Shown piece after piece: positions 43,520 through 56,900 of a stretch of DNA of 64,000 nt. Origin of the DNA: Macrothele yani (lineage: Eukaryota > Arthropoda > Arachnida > Araneae > Macrothelidae); contig CM077034.1 of the NCBI GenBank assembly GCA_039090855.1, positions 12,106,984 to 12,170,983 of the forward strand, in the 5' to 3' direction. The notes below the pieces were generated by a model. It made no database searches and had not been told where the DNA came from. It saw nothing but the letters and a program-made list of their open reading frames with translations. The position numbers and the translations under genes are program-made. Position 1 is the stretch's first letter; each line of letters begins with the position of its first letter.

Positions 43520-45065
43520 ATGCAGAATTTCCCAGTCCTTTCATAGCTGACATTATTTCCTTATGATCTTATAACTGTTGCAGTCGATTTCAGTGCTGCA
43601 CTTAAGTTTAACCACACAGTAGGTTTAACGCGTGACAGCCAATACTTGATCAACTTCTACATCTTCACGAATCAAAAGTTGCTAATTTCGGAAATAAATT
43701 TCGTTATAAACAATCCACAGTTCACAGTTGAATAAAACTAACACCGGAATAAGCCTATTGCGTTTTAGTGATCAACTGTTGAATTACCTAGTGTATTACT
43801 GTTACGATCGAGCTACAACGAGTTAGCAAAGATACTGCCAAAAAGATTTCCTCCACTATGTTTTGTGAAAATTTGAAGTTTCGTAAGGCAGCAAATCCTT
43901 GACGAACAAACTTCCCACCATTGAATAGCATGAAGCCGATGAAGCATCCTAACGTAACTTCCGATGCCAGCGCCCTCTGTTATTTCATGACGATTGGTCA
44001 CAAAACCGTGAGGGACATCTTAGGGAGCACGTCACAGCTAATTCTTCTAGGCACTGTACCAGAGGGAATGTAAGCTACAGGGCACCGTGAGGTGGAGGTC
44101 AACGAAGGGATTACGTGGAGGTCAACGAAAGGATTAGGTGAAGGTCAGCGAAAGAAGACACGTGTCAGGAGAGAAAGGTAGTATGGGGGGTCACCGAGAA
44201 GAGCGAAGGGGGGTGCCTGCTCTTGGAGGGCTCTGACTAGGGAGAGAGAGGGAGCCTCAGGCGAGTGAGGTAGGAGCCAATCAGAGGGCTAATGAAGTTA
44301 GGGGGAAAACTTCAGGGTAGGGGTGGAAGGAAAAACGAGGCAGTGGACGGGAAGCGAGGGTGAGAGACAGTCCACGGGGAGCGAAGGTGGAGAACGGTTG
44401 ATGACAGCGTGTGCTGTGGACGGTTGTATAGTGCTGGGAGTTAGCACTGGGTAAAGAAAAGTTCGTGATAGAACGTGCCAGTTAGAGCACGGGGAAAGCC
44501 AGCGTAGTTGGAATTAGACACGTGTGTCTGGAACGGAGAAAGCGTTTGGAGAGAACACGTGTTCGGGACGGAACACAAAGCATAGCTTCCAGAACAAAGG
44601 AAAAGAGACGAAAGGAAGGTTACGACGATTGAAACATTTCACGTCGGTGGTAGAAAAAGAACTGGCAAAAAGAGTATTGGCAGGAAAGGGTATTCTGGAA
44701 TAATTAGATACCCGGATCATTTTCACGTGGAACTGCAGTTACAGGAACTAGAGGTCAAGGAACAATAGCTGCTGAACAATTTACTGTTGATTAAATGATT
44801 TGTTAAGTTTGCAACAAGCCTGAGAGTGAATTCATGCTTGGAATTGTTTTGCCATTATTTTTACTTCCCCTCTCCTGAATAGCAGATTTATAGTAAAGCT
44901 GGGAGAGAAAGAACGCCGGGCTGTCTTCAACTACTGTTGATAGACAGTCTCTAGACAACAAACCTTATAAATGGTTTTCCTTCCTGCTGTGGGGAAATTT
45001 TGATCAGCGCTGGAAGCTAGTGGGTGTTTGGCCGAGGAGCCATTAATTAACATATTGAGCTTCCG
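43520..45065. other. unassigned non-coding DNA
   Basis: There are no convincing genes. The part from 44040 to 44700 is purine-rich with short direct repeats (GTGGAGGTCAACGAA, three times near 44090-44150). It could be the 5' part of an unrecognised repeat. Confidence 0.4.
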
Positions 45066-45069
45066 CACC

Positions 45070-46045
45070 TACAGTCACCATGGCTGTTTAATATATTTAT
45101 GGATGCATGATGCCAAAATAGATAATACTAGTTTATGTCTTGGTGACATATGTGTGTGCAGATTGCTGTATGCTGATGACGCTGTCCTGTTGGCAGAGAG
45201 CAAAAGTGAGTTGCAGAATATGTTTGTCTCGAATGTACAAAGTTTGCATGAAATTCAAACTGAGTATAAATAAGGAAAAAAACCAAAGTAATGGTGTTTG
45301 AGAGAGGAACTGGTAGCACTGAATGTAATGTAAGTCTAAATGGCACTGTGATTGACCAGGTGAGTGAGTTTGTGTATTTAGGAAGCATGTTTGACAGAGA
45401 GAACAAGTTGGATGGTGAAATTAGTAGGAGAGTGAATTCTTCATTGAAAGTCATTGCGGCTGTGGGAGGTGTTCACGGGGAATGATGGGTTCGAAAGGGA
45501 GTCCCGCATGACTGTGTACGAGAGTAATTGTTCCTACTCTGATGTATGGCAGTGAAACCTGGGTACTGCAGAAGAAACATAGAAGCTGTTTGTGTGCTGG
45601 AGAAATGTGTTACTTACAGGAGGCTTGTGGCAAGACACATTCTGATTGTGTGAGGAATGAAGATGTGTTGCAGTTGTGTGATGTGAAACGAAATGTTGTT
45701 AGCAACATGGAGACTAATATGCTTCGGTGGTTTGGTCATGTTGAAAGGATGAGTGACGAGATGCTTACTAAGAAATTTTTAGCCCAAATAGCAGAAAGGA
45801 TAGGCAGAGGAAGTTATGGGAGGATCAGATTGAGGAGTGTCTGCAGAGTATGAAGGTCTTGTGTACGGTGTGTGTGATGGATGTCAGTGAAGCCCGAGTT
45901 GTACGTCAAGATCGCTGTAAATGGAGAAGTTTCACACAGCAACAGTAAGTAAGTAATCAATTAAAAATTATCTGGTAGTTTGTATTTTTTTGTGGAGTAA
46001 ACCTCTGAATCTTGGAGAACAGCTAAGCGATATGTATGTAGACCT
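45070..46045 (+). mobile_element. LINE-1f copy, 5'-truncated, single 3' end
   Basis: Frames in order read CLGDICVCRLLYADDAVLLA (the YADD box), LDGEISRRVNSSLKVIAA, TLMYGSETWVLQKKHRS, MLRWFGHVERMSDEMLTKKF and VMDVSEARVVRQDRCKW. The 3' UTR then runs to GATATGTATGTA at 46040. It starts inside the RT domain and has several frameshifts. Unlike the 15.7-22.8 kb copy, it has only one 3' end. Confidence 0.9.
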
Positions 46046-46046
46046 A

Positions 46047-46872
46047 CCAGGTTTTACGATTTTCCCGTTAAGTTTACGGAAACGAGACTAGTTTTACGGG
46101 CAAAATGTTCATTTTATGGATTTGATGGTTTCCCGAAATTTATTTTCCTTTTTTTGATGATTTTGCACCCGCTATTAAAACTTTTATTTAACTTAATCCA
46201 TTCAAAGCAAAGCGCCGACGTAAGTTACGAACAACTTTTTAGTTATTATAAAATGAGCTTATTCGTAATGTGTTTGTAGGAACATTTGCAGCAGTTTTCC
46301 CACGAGTTAGGTTTTGCGTTGTTTCAAACACTAAAACTTGCGTAGCCTGACAAGTGTAACAACCAGCCGGGCTTGTTTAACCTTGGGCTTGGTTCTCTCT
46401 CGCTGTCCCCATGCATTCTTCGTCCTCCCAGGTCGCAACTTCTAAGGAGGCCAAAGTGGGTACGACTTGCATTGCAGCACACACTTGGGAGCAGGTGTCT
46501 TTACTACCGTAGTTCAAAATGCGATCTCAGAACGTAGTTATCGTAGAAAAAAAATTTTTAACCGATTTTAAATCTGTGTAATTTTAAAGCCCAGATCGAT
46601 ACCCAACATGACGAAATTAAGCAAAAACTGTCAGTTTTGTGAAATTAAAAATGCATTGGGTCGTGGTTTCGCAACTTCTCTGGTAATAAATTTAACCCAA
46701 CCGAAGAATGCTACTAGGAAGTTAAAAGATAAAAAAGTAAGTCCAATGTTCACTGCAGCCAGTGCTTCTCCAGCAACGATTTATTTTGCTCGTCCGTTAG
46801 CAAGTTTGTACGTTTTCCAACCAATGCTTTGTTCGTCTCTCGATAACGTGCGTAAAAATATTTTGCCTAGAT

Positions 46873-46903
<31 letters not shown>

Positions 46904-48418
46904 GATTGGAGGTTTAACGACCACCGTGAGCAACTCAATGGGCTATAAGCAGTCGCCCGTCCCTAATTTAGGGTCACTGGTTCCAGGGAAGGGAGAGCCA
47001 GTGCCGTAAGACAAACACAACATCCATTCATTGATCGATTGATTGGAGGTTTAACGACCACCGTGAGCAACTCAATGGGCTATAAGCAGTCGCCCGTCCC
47101 TAATTTAGGGTCACTGGTTCCAGGGAAGGGAGAGAGCCAGTGCCGTAAGACAAACACAACATCCATTCATTGATTGATTGTAGGTTTAACGACCACCGTG
47201 AGCAACTCAATGGGCTATAAGCAGTCGCCCGTCCCTAATTTAGGGTCACTGGTTCCAGGGAAGGGAGAGAGCCAGTGCCGTAAGACAAACACAACATCCA
47301 TTCATTGATTGATTGGAGGTTTAACGACCACCGTGAGCAACTCAATGGGCTATAAGCAGTCGCCCGTCCCTAATTTAGGGTCACTGGTTCCAGGGAAGGG
47401 AGAGAGCCAGTGCCGTAAGACAAACACAACATCCATGCCTGACCGGGATTCGAACCCGGACCCCTTACGGACGAATGATCAGAGGCCAACGCCTTAGACC
47501 ACTGCGCCACCGGGGCGGCAATTGCCTTGATTCAACCAAATTAATATGTTGCGGTACTATTTTTTCCTCTGCAAATTGAATCTCTTTAAACTGTTACAGT
47601 TTTACTTGCATTTTTTTCAAGTGTCAATAAATTTAGTGTTTCGCTATGAGCAGCAATATAAAAATGCACATGCTGCGGAGTTTCCTGTGTATTGCAAAAT
47701 CTTCAAAAAATGAAAAATATGCATTTTGCTCTACGTGTCGATGTAATTTCAGCATTTCGCGTGGTGAAAGGAATGATATTACTAATCATATAGCATCAAG
47801 CATAAATTTAATGTTGACTGCGTGAAAAAAAAAAAAAAGAATACGAAATTAACTTCCCTTGTTAAAAGTTATAATGAACTGGATGCGATTCGTGCAAAGT
47901 GTTTATTCACTTCGTTTTTTAGTTGAGCAAAATTTACCAATTAGAGTCACTTCATTTATTTCATTTGACTGTCTCATCGTCCGTCTCTCCGTAAGAAAAT
48001 CCTAGCACGAAAATGGTTCATTTTTGATAACATTTTAGTTTGTTCCGTGACGGCGTGGGATAGGATCCTATTGGATTTGCAGGTCAAAAGGTGGAACATC
48101 CTTCTCTTGAGACGCAAACCTCCATAAAAATAAATTTTTATCTCTTTATATATCATAATGATAGCATAGTAATGAGAAATTATGTATAGATTCCATTTTA
48201 ATCGAAATAAATGTGACGATAAATTCAAACATCTGTAGTCATATCAATTAAAAGTTGATACATGTTTCAAAGGTAACATATCGTTTTAATCGATATGTTC
48301 AGTACATTTAATCAATATGCGCAACAAGTAATTTCATTGAATATATCTGTTAAAATTTTCATCGAACATATAGATTTAATTTTTTTTACGGATTTCGGTT
48401 TCTGAAAGTTGGCAGGTA
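46047..48418. mobile_element. possible hAT-like element remnant
   Basis: CCTACCAGGTTTTACGATTT at the left and CTGCCAACTTTCAGAAACCG (the inverse of the right end) are only weakly alike, so the boundaries are uncertain. Inside, at 47640-47945, plus-strand frames read KYAFCSTCRCNFSISRGERN, DITNHIASS, and YSLRFLVEQNLPIRV. This resembles the BED-type zinc finger and following segment of hAT-like proteins. It is broken by stops. Confidence 0.45.
46868..47536 (-). mobile_element. SINE-1 with four body units
   Basis: A long T-run lies at 46876-46903, followed by body units near 46910, 47046, 47181 and 47317. The head ends at 47519. The target duplication is TTTGCCTAGATTC versus a near-copy TTGCCTTGATTC to the right. 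Confidence 0.93.
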
Positions 48419-48421
48419 TGT

Positions 48422-48835
48422 ATATGACAAAAGTCACCTAGAAGAGAAACAACAATACATTAGTACAGTGTCTGTCCACCTTTGGCCTTAATGCATGCAC
48501 TGACCCTTCAAAAACATGCTTTAAACTAGGTTTTGGAACACATCGATAGGTATACGCTTCCATTCAGTACATAATGCTGCCGTTAACTGTTTCTTAGTAG
48601 TAGGCCTTCGTTCCAAACTTTTTATGCTGCGCTCTAATTCATCCCATAGGTGCTCTATGGGATTAAGATCAGGGCTCTGTCCTGGCGAGTCCACACACGA
48701 TACGGAGTTATCGTCAAACTACGCTATAACAGTCAGTGCTTTGTGGCTAGGTGCATTCTCCTACTGGTACCAACAAGGCTCGGTTCCATAGTTTTGCCAA
48801 AGAATATCTAAACTGATAAGAAGGTAAGGCTCAGC
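48422..48835 (-). pseudogene. Tc1-like transposase C-terminus (family D) with terminal repeat
   Basis: The terminal repeat TATATGACAAAAGTCACCTA is at 48422. On the minus strand the coding relic reads SLDILWQNYGTEPCW, NAPSHKALTVIA, and SPDLNPIEHLWDELERSI. It ends WKRIPIDVFQNLVQSMF after minor corrections. The second catalytic Asp is lost (a stop precedes ENAPSH). The N-terminal part lies at 52395-53102. Confidence 0.8.
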
Positions 48836-49063
48836 GAGACGTAACTAGCGCCACTATATTATGCGGCAAAGAATTACTACACAGAAGCCAACATTACAGG
48901 CTGATGCCGCAGGATGCCGAGCAGACTGAGTTAGACTGAGCATGCGTGTTTGTGTTCAAAGAATATAAACGCTTGTTTGTGTTGGCGTTTTGTTCAAAGG
49001 TTTTGTTGTTCTCATCTAGATCTGCGTTTATATTACAGCCATGAAATACACCCACTCCATTCC

Positions 49064-51563
49064 GATGAATAACAATTCATGGAATGGAGTGGATGGTTGG
49101 TTGGTTGGTTGGTTAGTGGATTTTAGTGGCGCAAGGGCCAGGTTTGGCCAAAGAGCGCCAGACAAAGAACTATCAGCCACAGAATTTGAAAAGCGTGGAA
49201 AATGAGTAAAAGCAGACAGGCTTGGGAAAAGTTGAAAAAGAGTATGAAGAAAGCAGTGAAGAAAAGGTAGTTAATGAAGTTTATTAAAATTCATAAATTT
49301 ACTAATGGAAAAGGACGAACCGTCACTCTCCTCCCCCCACACTCCTCTGCAATGCTGGTTGAGGCTGGGGACGAACTGTCACTCTCCTCCCCCCCATGGT
49401 CCTCTATAATGTTGGTGGAGGGTGGGGACCTCGCTGAGGCCGAGACAGGTTGATGGACACTGCACACCTTTGCGGATTGAGGGCCGGGTCTTCCGCACGT
49501 GCAGGCTGTCTGCTGGGAACCGGAAGAGGCGGGCGTCTGCAAAAGAGAAGGCGCAGACTCAGCTGGTCGAATAAGCTGGAGCTCGGTGAAATCAACCTGT
49601 GTCGCTTGTTCAACTGTAGATCGCTTGGCAAGTGCGGCGAGAGCTACAGGGCGCGGAACAAAGGGCTGCACGGGTTGTGGCAGAGACTGAACAACTGCGG
49701 CAAAACTACGCTGTCGGGTGTTGGGAATACCCAACTTGGCTTTGGCAGCAGGGTACGAGAGGCCTTCCAGGGTCTTGAGGCGCTGGATCGCCATCTCGTC
49801 CTTCCATTTCATACAGTTGCGGGAGTAAGCTGCATGGGCCTCACCGCAGTTAACACAGCAGGCCGCAGAGGTGCAACCTTCCCCGTCATGTTCACCGGAG
49901 CCACAATTAGCGCAACGAGCGGAACTCTTACAGAATCGTTGTGAATGCCCGTACCTCTGGCACCTGAAACAGCGCAGAGGACTGGGAATGTACGGGCGAA
50001 CTGCACAGACCAAGTAGCCTGCTTTGATTTCTGTCGGAACTTTCGGGGAGTCAAAAGTCAAGATTACATTTTTAGATTTAAGCAAAGAGCCATCACGCCG
50101 GAACATCATACGACGTGCAGCAAGAACACCCTGATCCGCAAGTTCAGTCACCAATTCATCCTCACTGCATGGCAAGAGATCAAACTCCGAAATAACACCC
50201 CGAGAGGTGTTAAGAAACGGGTGAGGTGTCACTTTGACAGGAATGCCTTGAAGACTAGAAAGGCGCAGAAAAGTGTTACTCTGAGAAACACTGCAAGTTT
50301 GGACAAGCAGGTCCCCAGAGCGAAGCTTCCTCACAGACTTCAAGGGGCCAACCGCAGCGTTCAAAGCTTTAGAAATGAAAAATGGAGATCTGGTGGACAG
50401 TCTCTCATTCGGATCGACGGATTCTACAAGTAAGTGTGTAGCATGCGTAGTCACAGCAATCGAGGGAGACGACGCTTCGGAGCGACTGGTACAGCTGCCG
50501 AAGAAGAGGTTGTACATTCTTGGTCCAGGTCATGGTCTAAAGAACGTTTAAGGTTTTGAGACTTGGTAGGTTGAGAAGACGAAGGAGAGTCGTTTGCAAC
50601 TATCATTTTCTCAGGTGACTTAAATTTGGAGTGTTTATGTTTGGGTTTACCCATGGGAAAAAAGAAGGAAGATTCGTCTGCAGACTACTCCACCCACCAC
50701 CGAGCCCTACAAGGGAGAACTGGAGGTCCGCAAGCCGAAAAAACGACGCTGGACACAGTTCTGGAGCTTGTACGTTGCAGATATAGTCCGTTGGCTGTGA
50801 TCACACGCACTCGGCGGACACTTCGGCCTCCTGGTACCGTCATGCCAACGCCTTTGGCATGATCCCACAGCCCCCGGGCTCACCCTGCCGTGCCATACGA
50901 CAAAAAAGCCGCTAAAGGCCTGCACACAACTTGGTACAAGACTTCTGACTAGAGGTGGGTTAGTCTCTAGCCTCCCGTTTACAGCGAAGCCGGGGTCGAA
51001 GAGGAGTGTTGGTACACAGGAGGCACTGATCCGGTCTCCTGCGACCTCAGCCGCCAGACATCCCATTTCCGCCTCACGGGTCTCCGCACGCGGCAAACAT
51101 GCAGGTAGGTCTAGCACCCAAACCAGCTAAAAAGAAAAAAGAAATCTAAAGAAGACAAATCCTGGAAGGTAACCTAAACGGAATCTCAGCAACCTACGAA
51201 CTGAGCGGTTAATATTAAACAGTTAGTGGTGGAGGGTAACAAAACCACAAGACCAGGGTGTTAGTGCATAACGTGGTAGCGATTAGGTAAAGTATACAAC
51301 CCGGGCAACTAGCCAGTGGAGAAAATAAAGAAAAACGAAAAAGCGAGACACAAGACCAGCTCGGGATCGTGGGGCCGCGACTCCCCAACAGCTGGATGAA
51401 CAGCCGTCCCTGCAAACACCATCGGCACCAAAAAGAAAACAAGCGGTGGCATGACATCAGATGTTGACCAGTCACAAGGTCAGCTCGGGCCGTGGGGGCG
51501 CCGCTCCCCAAATAACTGGAAAACCAGTTATCCCCGTGCGGGGATGGAGTGGATGAATAACAA
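49064..51563 (-). mobile_element. ORF1-only LINE derivative
   Basis: A perfect 12-bp target duplication GATGAATAACAA (49064-49075 and 51552-51563) brackets a 2.48-kb element. On the minus strand it has a 5' leader of about 900 bp, one gag-like ORF1 (50654-49291) and a 3' UTR ending in (CCAA)n-type repeats. No reverse transcriptase is present. The leader holds two copies of a ~120-bp unit (CAGCTCGGG.CGTGGGG.CG... at about 51360 and 51480). Confidence 0.85.
49291..50654 (-). CDS. LINE ORF1 (gag-like, CCHC zinc knuckles)
   Basis: ORF1 proteins of Jockey/R1/CR1-type LINEs bind the element RNA. ATG 50654 (MGKPKHKHSKFKSPEKM) opens a basic and Ser-rich N-terminus. One frameshift near 50450-50510 moves into a 408-codon open frame that runs to TAG 49291. 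That frame has an RRM-like region (SGDLLVQTCSVSQ ... VKVTPHPFLN). Three successive zinc knuckles follow: CFRCQRYGHSQRFC, CANCGSGEHDGEGC and CVNCGEAHAAYSRNC. A KTLEGLSYPAAKAKL-type motif common in these gags comes next, then a Pro/Ser-rich tail. It is intact over most of its length, so it is younger than most neighbours. Confidence 0.8.
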
Positions 51564-52394
51564 GAACAAATCTGAAACCGTTTGAAACAAATATCCTGGA
51601 AAACCATTAAAACAACGTTTGCTGAAAAAAAGCTATCGTTACGTTGAAAAAATTAATTTATCAATTATATGAAACTGACTTTTATGAAAAATACCTCGTA
51701 ATATTGTAAAATGAAAGAGGGAAGCATTCGATTACACAATGCATACCAAACAGACAGCTTTAAGCATACACTCAATCGTGGCGAGTTAGTCCGGTCGGTA
51801 GAGAGCTCAGCTATCACGCCAGCGGCCCAATTTCGAACCTACTCAGATACGAACGGATGTTTTTCCGATCTGTTGAGAAAATTTCTCCAGCGCAGTGCAT
51901 TTAATTTACAAACTTCGGAAGGGTAGAAAAAAATTGTAGCTTTGGGAAACTGCGGTTGTCTTTGCTTTTTTTTTTTTTTTAATTATTATGGCTGCTACTG
52001 GGAAACCAGCCTCAGCATTTTTGACATTTAAGGTATATTGTAAATATGAAATTCATGCCAAGCAACCTGGTATTACTACGGTGCTTAAAGTGAGAATAAA
52101 ACTGCTAAAATTTCCTTAAAATAATATTAATTGCTAATGTATATATTTGTTTCACCAAAAAGAAGGGACAGGAGGGATACTCAGAAAAGAACAAAAAAGA
52201 AAATGCTTTAGTAGACCCAATGAGACCGAAGGAAACAGTCGCAGATCAAAGCTTAGCTTCCTTTCCGTGAAATAGGCTTCCCGTGCAGTGTCTCCTACGC
52301 TTTTTGCGCCTGGATGTTAACTTTCCCGCAGAGCATCTACGGCCGCATTACATGGTGGCGCTGCTGTCGCCTGTTTTACATTATCTCTACGAGA
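51564..52394. other. non-coding stretch with a weak tRNA-like SINE
   Basis: Around 51778-51840 a segment GTTAGTCCGGTCGGTAGAG (box A-like) is followed by ATTTCGAACCTAC (a degenerate box B), perhaps a SINE head. The remainder has a T-run at 51968 and no gene. Confidence 0.35.
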
Positions 52395-53223
52395 GTTGAG
52401 CTTCTTCACGCGAAGCGTTTATATTCTTTGGTTTTGCCACAGAGTTGGTAGGGGGGATAATTGCCCAGAATATAGAGGTAGACGTGCTGGTTAACAGGTT
52501 TGTCCACGATAACCAATGGGCCGGGGCCGTACCACGAACCGCCCCCCCCCCACACACGAGTACTCTGCCAGCTCCAAACTTGACCGTAGGAACAGTACAC
52601 TTCGGTAAATAGCGTTCCTCCGGCTGCTGCCACGCCCACACACTGCCACCAGACTGAGGGATCGTGCATCTGGATTCAGGACCCATTTTTATTGATCTAC
52701 GGTCTACGATAAATGTTCTTTACACCATGCTAAACAACTAGTAGCATTCCGAGTGGAGATGAAAGGCTTACGAGCAGCCGCACGACCACTGTAACCCATG
52801 GAATGAAGTTCTCTGCAAATGGTACGTTACATTACGAGATTCCAGCATTTTTACTCACCTGCACACTGAGCTCTTCTGCAGTACTCCGTCGATTAGCTGT
52901 AACGACTCTCCCGAGGCTTCGACGTCCTCCATCACTATTTTCTTTGGTCTGCCGGCATAAGTGTCTTCCACTTATTCAGTACTTGCAAGACAGTTGACTT
53001 CGGTATGTTTAAACGCCTCTCGGCTCCTCTTATGCACAACCCACTAATATAACACCCAACAATCTTTCCTTTCTCAAAGTCATTTCTCTCCCGCCACGAC
53101 ATTTTCACTCAACCTCACAGTGCGATGTGATCGCGGTCAGGTGCGGGCTTGTTTTTATACAGTTTGCAGCGGGTCCATTATTTTTCTTTTGGAGGGGTGT
53201 CTGATGGCTTTTGTCAATATAGT
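52395..53223 (-). pseudogene. Tc1-like transposase N-terminal part (family D)
   Basis: ATG 53102 gives MSWRERNDFEKGKIVGCYIS and an HTH-type segment (RRLNIPKSTVLQVLNKW). After frame changes come IPQSGGSVWAWQQPEERYLP and KCTVPTVKFGAG, then WYGPGPLVIVDKPVNQHVYL to LCGKTK near 52430. The first catalytic Asp position reads GPESRCTIP instead of the usual SDESRF. The terminus CACTATATTGACAAAAGCCA is at 53223. Together with 48422-48835 it forms most of one transposase. Confidence 0.8.
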
Positions 53224-53593
53224 GTACATCGAACAGATTCTTCCACAAGTAAATAATGTGTATCATCTTTTAAAGCCCCAAAAGATGAACAATCACTAAT
53301 TTATCCTTTGATATTAACAGAACTCTGGCAGTGCAAGTTGTTTGTTTGGAAACTGCACTGGTTGAATGATTTATAGAATGGCCAAGAAACATTTTTCAGC
53401 ACCAATTTTAGTGTAATTTACTAAGCAGCTAAATGCGAGTAAATTTAATGGAGTTCAACAATTATGTCGTGCACCAATTTTCCTTCAAGTGGTATTTAGA
53501 AAGTTACTGGACATTGAATGTTTCTTCTCAGAGATAACATGGTAGTGGTGAATATATGTAATAATTCTCATGTTGTATATACATTATGTATCA

Positions 53594-54497
53594 TCATTGT
53601 CAACCATTATCAATCCACTGCTGGACGAAGGTCTCCCCAAGTTTCTTCCACAACGGTCTGTCTTGTGCCAGCCTCCTCCAAGTCACTCCCGCATACTTTT
53701 GAATTTCATCCACCCATCTTCCACGTGGTCTTCTGTGTCTTTTTCTGTCCCTTGGAATCCAATCTAAAATTTTGGCTGTCCATCGATGGTCTGTCCTTCT
53801 GGCAGTATGTCCAGCCCATTGCCATTTTGGGGATTTAACTCTGATCATGTCTTCAACTCGTGTCATTTTTTTGATGAGCCACAAGTTCCTCCTCTTATCT
53901 CTCCTGGTTACACCAAGCATGCACCTCTCCATGCTGCTTTGAGTTGTCTGCAGCCTTTGTATGTCTCTTTTAGTTAAGGTCCACGTCTCTGCACCATACG
54001 TAAGCACTGGAAGGATGCATTGATCAAACACTTTTCTTTTAAGACATAATGGCATATTGCTCTTGAAAATTATGCTGTTTCTTCCAAAAGCTCTCCAGGC
54101 AAGTTTTGTTTGCAGATTAATTTCTTTATCAATGTGACTCTCACTTGATATCTGCTGTCCAAGATAAACGTACGTGTCTGTTATCTCCAGCTTTTCTCCA
54201 TCAATCGATAAATCATTTCTTGTAAAAGCATTGTACATCACTTGTCTGCTGAAAGTTAATTTTTAATCCCACTTCTTTACTCTTGTCAGCAAGTTCCTGG
54301 ATCCTACTATGCAGCTCTGATGGGGTAGTTGCAAAAATGACTGTCATCAGCAAAACGAAGGTGGGTTAGATAATCTCCATTAATCTTTATCCCTTTGTTT
54401 TCCCAGTTCAGTGATTGAAAGACGTTTTCCAATTTGGCATTAAAGAGCTTTGGAGATATGGTGTCACCTTGTCTCACTCCCACACATTGTAATACCA
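53594..54497 (-). pseudogene. RTE-like LINE reverse transcriptase, C-terminal half
   Basis: This copy has the same family and truncation range as 42521-43430. In order it reads GVRQGDTISPKLFNAKLENV, LRFADD (then frameshifted), and a long open frame 54241-53600. That frame has YLGQQISSESHIDKEINLQT, LPVLTYGAETWTLTKRDIQR, KWQWAGHTARRTDHRW, GRWVDEIQKYAGVTWRRLA and a stop after QQWIDNG. It keeps the intact C-terminal KWQWAGHTARR segment that is missing from the other copy. The 3' end is near 53594 (GACAATGATGATA). Confidence 0.9.
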
Positions 54498-54532
54498 TAC
54501 GTTGGCAAAAGAAGATTGATGTTAAAAACGCT

Positions 54533-54757
54533 GAAAGTTGACATATTGACTAAACACATACATTTAATTAAGCTTTACTGCTAAACACACCACACTAGCT
54601 CTTTCAGGGATCACAACATCCCATCTTCAGATGCAAATCTGAAAATGGTGACGTTGTGATCCTCGAAAGAACACGTGGTGTGTGTTTTAGCAGCAAAGCT
54701 TAACTACATGTATTGTAGTACATGTGTTTTATCTTGTTTAGTCAATATTTTGACTTT
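54533..54757. mobile_element. hairpin MITE, ~225 bp
   Basis: Inverted arms pair GTTGACATATTGACTAAACA with the inverse near 54740, and GATCACAACATCCCATCTTC with a segment near 54635-54660. There is no coding sequence. Confidence 0.7.
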
Positions 54758-55200
54758 CAATATAATATATATCATACTTGTATATAAATAAAACCAGGAG
54801 CCCCCAAAAATGCGAAGGCCCAGGGCTTCCAGGAGTGTTAAGACGGCAACTGCCTACATGTGTAGTAGAACTTGTGTAACAGTAATTGGAGAGCAATTAA
54901 TGAAATTGCAATACATTTTGGAAAATATGGTTTTGTTTGTTTTTGTGCAAATTATAATTTCTTTGTATTTCTCCTCCAATTTTCCTTGCTTAAGAATGTT
55001 AAAATATGAAGAGCTTATTTTAGTCATTTCATCAAAAATTAGGCACCTTAAGTATTAGAATTCTATGCACTGGAAAACATTCAGAAGTTCTGGAGTTCTA
55101 CAATTGAAAAAAGACAGTCATGTTGTTAGCCTTTGTATTACTCAAAGTTCAAACAGTCTACTAAATAAATAAATAAAAGAAGAAATGATACTGGAACTGA

Positions 55201-55206
55201 TTTATT
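55201..55206 (-). promoter_or_regulatory. polyadenylation signal of the ubiquitin exon
   Basis: AATAAA on the minus strand lies about 125 bp after the ubiquitin stop codon. Confidence 0.5.
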
Positions 55207-55329
55207 AGTACAAAACAAATTTTGAACATCCAAAGTACATCGAAAAAGCAACTGCTAAATGAATCTGTTGAACTTCACTCACAGCCCTGAACTACTAAAA
55301 ATCGGAAAGTTTTTTTTTTTTTCTTTTCA

Positions 55330-56898
<1,569 letters not shown>

Positions 56899-56900
<2 letters not shown>

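Noticed and set aside
44040..44700. Purine-rich region as a possible exon or 5' leader of the LINE at 45070
   Set aside because: No long open frame, splice pattern or similarity to the LINE-1f copy was visible.
46608..46870. Frame starting MTKLSKNCQFCEIKNALGRG as a possible gene
   Set aside because: No domain is recognisable and it runs straight into a SINE-1 poly-T. It is left within the uncertain hAT-like region.
49291..50517. The 408-codon frame as a host CCHC zinc-finger protein
   Set aside because: Three successive gag-type knuckles, the following KTLEGLSYPAAKAKL motif and the flanking target duplication show it is a LINE ORF1.
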